A DNA stretch of 33,798 nt from Sphingobacterium bovisgrunnientis (GTDB taxonomy: Bacteria; Bacteroidota; Bacteroidia; Sphingobacteriales; Sphingobacteriaceae). The DNA is taken from assembly GCF_009829085.1 (NCBI RefSeq), contig NZ_WUQY01000035.1, forward strand, positions 1 to 33,798, written 5' to 3'. Shown here piece after piece: positions 30,006 to 33,798 of the stretch. The number at the start of each line of letters is the position of its first letter. Positions within the stretch are counted from its first letter, which is position 1. The translations under genes and the position numbers were made by a program. Below the pieces are notes generated by a model. That model was not told the DNA's origin and searched no databases. It worked only from the letters and a program-made list of their open reading frames with translations.

Positions 30006-30941
30006 CTATTCATGCCATTCTTCACGTCCTAAAGGTTTTTTATTCTCCAAATTTGGATATGGTTCTTCTAATGCATTACTATCCTGAATAGAATGTAATT
30101 TTGGTTGACCTGCATCAATCCATGCCGAATACCAAAACGATGATACCGCATGTATTGCGGATTTGAACCGACGCTGCACCATTCCGTTCATCGCAAGGTC
30201 GTAAGCTTCGACATATTTGTCCGAATAGGTTTGAATCAGTTGATTGTTGCGCTCGATATATGATCTTATTTCTGTTGATTTAAATATGTTGGACAGATTT
30301 TTCTCTATCTGCAATACGGAGTCAACCAGCGCATTACTTTCGCGTACAATTTTCCAGGCGTATTCTAATGGATCTTTTATGTATTGCGCAGGACCTATGA
30401 ATAAATCATAATGCCCCATATACATTTCGGGAATACGTGTTTCCCAAAGCGAATGAATACCCATTTGATTGGTGTATTGACCATTGTAATTACTGGTTGT
30501 ATGTAGTGGCACATGCGCATCTGCTACATAATGTCCTAAGTCCGCACTCAATTGAACTATTTTTTTATTGTTTTTGGTTTTGAATGCCTCCACCAAATTC
30601 AAATAAGTTCTATTAATTTGCCAAGGAACAATACCTTGAGCAAGCAATTTCTTTTCATTTAGTTTTTCTTTAGCCTTAGACCAATGAATGGGAATGCTAT
30701 CAATATGATCGTATTTGTCCAAATCAATATAATGCTTTGGACCTTCGATTGTATCAACATAACATCTTTTATCCGCATCAACTGCCTTTGCAGTTATTTG
30801 TTTAATATGTGTTTTATAATAGGAAGCTAATTCTGTGGGAAGTAGAAAAACAGCCGTTTCATTGATTTTTTTATGTGGATTGAATCCCCAAGAACAAAAC
30901 AGTAGGATAATACCTATCGATAAAAGATGAAAGCGATTCAT
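30006..30941 (-). CDS. S1/P1 nuclease or zinc-dependent phospholipase C homologue
   Basis: A 311-residue exported metalloenzyme. The signal peptide is expected to be cut before Trp18 (FCS / WGFNPHK). A free N-terminal Trp that binds zinc is a hallmark of the S1/P1 and zinc-PLC superfamily, and His23 is the next ligand. Other zinc ligands are visible in KHYIDLDKYD, LGHYVADAHVPLHTTSNYNGQ and GIHSLWETRIPE. In S1/P1 nucleases the same block reads like HFVGDIHQPLH. Whether it cuts nucleic acid or phospholipid cannot be decided. ATG 30941 gives the better signal peptide than the upstream GTG at 30959. It is monocistronic. Confidence 0.85.
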   Translation of the reverse strand: MNRFHLLSIGIILLFCSWGFNPHKKINETAVFLLPTELASYYKTHIKQITAKAVDADKRCYVDTIEGPKHYIDLDKYDHIDSIPIHWSKAKEKLNEKKLLAQGIVPWQINRTYLNLVEAFKTKNNKKIVQLSADLGHYVADAHVPLHTTSNYNGQYTNQMGIHSLWETRIPEMYMGHYDLFIGPAQYIKDPLEYAWKIVRESNALVDSVLQIEKNLSNIFKSTEIRSYIERNNQLIQTYSDKYVEAYDLAMNGMVQRRFKSAIHAVSSFWYSAWIDAGQPKLHSIQDSNALEEPYPNLENKKPLGREEWHE

Positions 30942-30968
30942 AATTAGTGGATTATACACTATAATTAA
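30942..30968. repeat. Imperfect inverted repeat upstream of the S1/P1-like gene
   Basis: TAATTAGTG, a 7-base spacer and CACTA-TA-ATTA form an inverted repeat with a two-base insertion in one arm, touching the start codon of the minus-strand gene. It may be a 5' hairpin or an operator, or chance in A/T-rich DNA. The rest of the spacer to 31059 has only a weak TATTTTCG box for the rightward operon. Confidence 0.3.
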
Positions 30969-31059
30969 TGAAAAATTTTTAATTAAAAGTAGTTTAATAT
31001 GAATTTATGACCTTATTTAATAAAATTATGTATTTTCGACTCACATTATATTGCTATAC

Positions 31060-32046
31060 ATGAAGATACTTTATGCTATTCAGGGGACAGGAAACGGGCA
31101 TTTGTGCCGAGCTATGGATATTATACCTTGTCTGCAACAGTTTGGTACTGTAGATGTGCTGATGAGTGGTATTCAGGCGGATATTTGTATGCCTTTTGAT
31201 ATCAAATATAGACTTCATGGGTTAAGTTTTATCTTCGGAAAATCTGGCGGAGTTGATTTATGGAAGACTTTTATGAGTTCGACCGTTCGTAAACTTTTGC
31301 AAGAAGTAAATGAAGTACCTGTGCAAGATTATGATCTTGTAATTAATGACTTTGAACCTATTACAGCTTGGGCATGTCAGACAAAAGATCTTCCGTGTAT
31401 AGGGTTGAGTCATCAGATAGGCGCAATGCACCCAAATAGTCCAAAGCCCGAAGAGACGGATATGATGGGTAAATTCATTATGAAAAATTATGCTCCCGTA
31501 TCACAAGCATATGGATTTCATTTTAAGCAATACCATAAATCGATTTTTACACCGGTCATTCGTGAGCCGATTCGCAAATTAGAACCTACCAATTTGGGAC
31601 ACTACACAGTTTATTTGCCAAGTTATGATGATGCGCATTTGTTGAAGCATTTAACCAAATTTTCAGATGTGCAATGGGAAGTTTTTTCGAAGCATAATAA
31701 TAAACCATTACATGTCAAGAATGTGAAAATTCAGCCTATCGATAACGATGCATTTGTGAAAAGTATGGCTTCAGCAGAAGGAGTGTTATGCGGAGCAGGA
31801 TTTGAAACACCAGCGGAAGCCTTGTATCTAGGTAAAAAAGTGCTGGCTATTCCAATGAAAAATCAATACGAACAACATTTAAATGCCGCTGCACTAGAAG
31901 ATATTGGGATTCCAATAATTAAAAGTTTAAAAAAGAAATATGAGTACGATATAGAGGTTTGGTTAAACAGCACGAATAAAGTCAAAGTGGATTATCCAAA
32001 CAATACTATGCAAATTGTAGAATCAATTATATCTAAAAATACATGA
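31060..32046 (+). CDS. Glycosyltransferase of the MJ1255-like / UDP-glycosyltransferase type
   Basis: A 328-residue GT-B-type protein. The N-terminus MKILYAIQGTGNGHLCRAM has the glycine-rich GxGNGHL loop of this family (MurG-like fold). The nucleotide-sugar site is VLCGAGFETPAEALYLGKKVLAIPMKNQYEQHLNAAALEDIG in the C-terminal half (shown here as key blocks CGAGFETPAEAL and QYEQHLNA). Donor and acceptor are unknown. ATG 31060 gives the family N-terminus; the upstream TTG at 31051 is unlikely. Its stop overlaps the FKBP gene by 4 bases, so it leads a three-gene operon. Confidence 0.88.
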   Translation: MKILYAIQGTGNGHLCRAMDIIPCLQQFGTVDVLMSGIQADICMPFDIKYRLHGLSFIFGKSGGVDLWKTFMSSTVRKLLQEVNEVPVQDYDLVINDFEPITAWACQTKDLPCIGLSHQIGAMHPNSPKPEETDMMGKFIMKNYAPVSQAYGFHFKQYHKSIFTPVIREPIRKLEPTNLGHYTVYLPSYDDAHLLKHLTKFSDVQWEVFSKHNNKPLHVKNVKIQPIDNDAFVKSMASAEGVLCGAGFETPAEALYLGKKVLAIPMKNQYEQHLNAAALEDIGIPIIKSLKKKYEYDIEVWLNSTNKVKVDYPNNTMQIVESIISKNT

Positions 32047-32771
32047 AATTAAAATTTATTTACGCCTTATTATTTTTTGGTGCTGCCGTTCATAATGTAG
32101 ATGCCCAAACCAAAAAGAAAACTAATTCCACAACAAATAAAACGGCTAAAAGTGTTGCGACCACAGTTCAACCCTTGGCTTTAAAATCAACGAAAGATTC
32201 TTTATCGTATGCTTTGGGTGTAGATGTTTCTAAAAACCTAAAAAATGCGGGATTTGAAATTACGTCTGAAGTTTTCCTCAAAGGATTGAATTCTGCGTTA
32301 AAAGGAGATTCATTGTTGTTGACTGAAGACCAAAATATGGATGTAATTCAAAAGGAATTCACTAAAATATACGAAAGAAAGAATGCAGAGCTAAAGAAAC
32401 CAGGTGAAGAATTTTTAGCTAAAAATAAACAAAGACCAGAAGTCAAAAGTACTCCAGAAGGAGTACAATACGAAGTCTTGAAAGAAGGTGAGGGGGCGCA
32501 ACCTACTTCAGAATCTGAAGTGGAAGTTCATTACAAAGGTACATTGATCGACGGGACACAGTTTGATAGTTCTTATGACCGTAATGAATCATTGACGTTA
32601 AATTTGAATCGTGTGATTGAGGGTTGGAAAATCGGTATTCCATTGATGAAGGTTGGTTCTAAGTACAAGTTTTATGTGCCGTATCATTTAGCTTATGGCG
32701 AACGTGCAACAGGTTCTATTCCAGCTTATAGTGCGCTAATATTTGAGGTTGAACTTTTAGGTATAAAATAA
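32043..32771 (+). CDS. FKBP-type peptidyl-prolyl isomerase (Mip/FkpA-like)
   Basis: A 242-residue exported foldase. The signal peptide ends about VDAQ (residue 22), followed by a Lys/Thr/Asn-rich linker. The helical FKBP N-terminal dimerisation domain (about 50-125: SLSYALGVDVSKNLKNAGFE, FLKGLNSALKGD) precedes the FKBP catalytic domain (about 135-242) with VEVHYKGTLIDGTQFDSSYDR, EGWKIGIPLMKVGSKYKFYVP, LAYGERATGSIP and ALIFEVELL. It catalyses proline isomerisation of periplasmic proteins. It overlaps the glycosyltransferase stop by 4 bases, and the aldo/keto reductase follows 3 bases later. Confidence 0.94.
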   Translation: MKLKFIYALLFFGAAVHNVDAQTKKKTNSTTNKTAKSVATTVQPLALKSTKDSLSYALGVDVSKNLKNAGFEITSEVFLKGLNSALKGDSLLLTEDQNMDVIQKEFTKIYERKNAELKKPGEEFLAKNKQRPEVKSTPEGVQYEVLKEGEGAQPTSESEVEVHYKGTLIDGTQFDSSYDRNESLTLNLNRVIEGWKIGIPLMKVGSKYKFYVPYHLAYGERATGSIPAYSALIFEVELLGIK

Positions 32772-32774
32772 TAT

Positions 32775-33668
32775 ATGCGCTACAATAAGTTAGGTAAATC
32801 GGATATTGTAATTTCTGAAGTAGGCTTTGGATGCATGTCTCTGCAAGCTGCAAATACGTCCGAAAATGAATATTTAATTCATAAAGCCATTGCTTCAGGC
32901 ATTAATTATTTCGATACAGCTGACTTATATGATTTTGGTGAGAATGAAAAGCTGCTCGGTAATGCCCTAAAGGGTAATCGGGATAAGGTAGTTTTAGCTA
33001 GCAAAGTTGGGAATAAATGGAATGCGGACAAGTCTGGCTGGACTTGGGATGTATCAAAAGATTATATCAATCAAGCTATCGAAGAATCGCTGACAAGGCT
33101 TCAAACAGATTATGTTGATCTTTATCAAATACATGGTGGAACTATAGAAGATAATTTTGATGAGGTTATAGAAACTTTAGAAAATTTGGTTTCGAGTGGA
33201 AAGATAAGAGCGTATGGGATTTCATCTATTCGCCCAAATGTGTTTTTACGATTTGCTAAACAGTCCAATATGGTTTCTAATATGATGCAATTTAGTCTTT
33301 TAGATACTCGACCAGAACCTTATTTGATGGAGTTTGAAAATGAGAATGTTTCCATCTTGTCAAGAGGTGCATTTGCACAGGGTATATTAGTTGGAAAGCC
33401 TCCAAAAGCCTATTTAGAGCATAGCGAAACTGAAGTGGCTAATATTATTCAAAACGTTCAGGACGTTTCGAATCAATTAGATATTTCTAAGGAATCCATA
33501 GCACTTTCCTATTTATTACGTTACAAGAAAATCACATCAGCGGTGATCGGTGTTCGCACTCAGCATCACTTAGACAAGTTGATATTTGCTGTACAAGAAT
33601 TGGAAAAACTTCAAATCGATTTTGGTTTATGGGATATTCCAAAAATTGAATATACTGCGCATATATAA
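32775..33668 (+). CDS. Aldo/keto reductase
   Basis: A 297-residue NADPH-dependent oxidoreductase with the (beta/alpha)8 barrel. Catalytic residues lie in DTADLYDFGENE (Asp and Tyr), VVLASKVGN (Lys) and YQIHGG (His). The C-terminal cofactor motif is SAVIGVRTQHHLDKL. It resembles the YajO/Tas-type subgroup that acts on aldehydes and ketones; the substrate is unknown. Last gene of the glycosyltransferase-FKBP-reductase operon, closed by a very strong terminator. Confidence 0.94.
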   Translation: MRYNKLGKSDIVISEVGFGCMSLQAANTSENEYLIHKAIASGINYFDTADLYDFGENEKLLGNALKGNRDKVVLASKVGNKWNADKSGWTWDVSKDYINQAIEESLTRLQTDYVDLYQIHGGTIEDNFDEVIETLENLVSSGKIRAYGISSIRPNVFLRFAKQSNMVSNMMQFSLLDTRPEPYLMEFENENVSILSRGAFAQGILVGKPPKAYLEHSETEVANIIQNVQDVSNQLDISKESIALSYLLRYKKITSAVIGVRTQHHLDKLIFAVQELEKLQIDFGLWDIPKIEYTAHI

Positions 33669-33712
33669 TAAACAGGGCAGGCGAGATTATAGAATCTCGC
33701 CTGCTCTGTTTA
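33669..33712 (+). terminator. Strong intrinsic terminator of the three-gene operon
   Basis: A 20-bp stem (33669-33688 with 33693-33712) with loop ATAG and a single G/T wobble, followed by ATT and then eight T (33715-33722). It starts directly after the stop codon. Confidence 0.95.
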
Positions 33713-33743
33713 TATTTTTTTTCACTAGTGTCCGGTAAAGATT

Positions 33744-33769
33744 AAAAAAGGCTGGCGCAAGCACCAACC
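33744..33769 (-). terminator. Terminator of a gene entering from the right on the minus strand
   Basis: On the minus strand GGTTGGTG-CTTG-CGCCAGCC (8 bp with two G/T wobbles, 33769-33750) is followed by six T (33749-33744). It must serve a minus-strand gene whose body lies beyond the window edge. Minus-strand bases 33798-33774 could be its last codons, but too few remain to identify it. Confidence 0.65.
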
Positions 33770-33798
33770 CTTTAGCTAACTTTGAGGTTGCAAAACAA

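Noticed and set aside
1..33798. CRISPR array, tRNA, rRNA or prophage
   Set aside because: No spaced direct repeats, cloverleaf-like GC-rich segments or phage gene clusters were seen anywhere in the window.

Overview
The window looks like chromosomal DNA of a Bacteroidota bacterium, most likely a Sphingobacterium or Pedobacter relative. It is AT-rich. Several starts lie behind Bacteroidota-type promoters (TTTG or TTG, about 20 bases, then TAnnTTTG). The protein families also fit: a type IX secretion type B sorting domain (CHU_C), a DUF4783 protein beside nadC, and exported proteins cleaved before Gln. No tRNA, rRNA, CRISPR array or complete mobile element was seen.

Layout. 1-5.7 kb: a cold-shock protein, a second cold-shock-domain protein with a charged N-terminus, lipoate-protein ligase, an exported thioredoxin-fold gene broken by a one-base frameshift, a nitroreductase with its TetR-type regulator behind a perfect 19-bp palindrome, and a patatin-like phospholipase. 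5.8-8.15 kb: hisG-hisD on the minus strand. Its leader holds a consensus promoter and a 19-codon open reading frame with five His codons, which I read as a histidine attenuator. 8.3-10.35 kb: an exported M60-type metallopeptidase and a small membrane protein.

10.45-18.44 kb is a co-directional DNA-repair island. It has the four-gene ligase-associated cassette (MBL-fold exonuclease, ATP-dependent ligase, DEXH helicase, phosphoesterase PdeM), followed by a radical SAM/HhH protein and its DUF4130 partner. A palindrome overlaps the likely promoter of the radical SAM pair.

18.5-20.3 kb (minus strand) holds two translationally coupled, decayed genes: a SERAC1-like serine hydrolase and an unrecognised partner. 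Together they carry three in-frame stops and one frameshift, yet the reading frames are otherwise preserved.

20.5-33.7 kb: a lipoprotein, gpmI, DUF4783-nadC-plsY-M48 peptidase, queE, a 1203-residue surface protein carrying DUF11-like and cadherin-like repeats and a CHU_C domain, an S1/P1-nuclease or zinc phospholipase C homologue, and a tight operon of glycosyltransferase, FKBP isomerase and aldo/keto reductase. The right edge has two terminators facing each other and possibly the end of an insertion sequence.

The items most worth following up are the his leader, the repair island with its palindrome, the coupled hydrolase/partner pair with stops, and the TetR operator.
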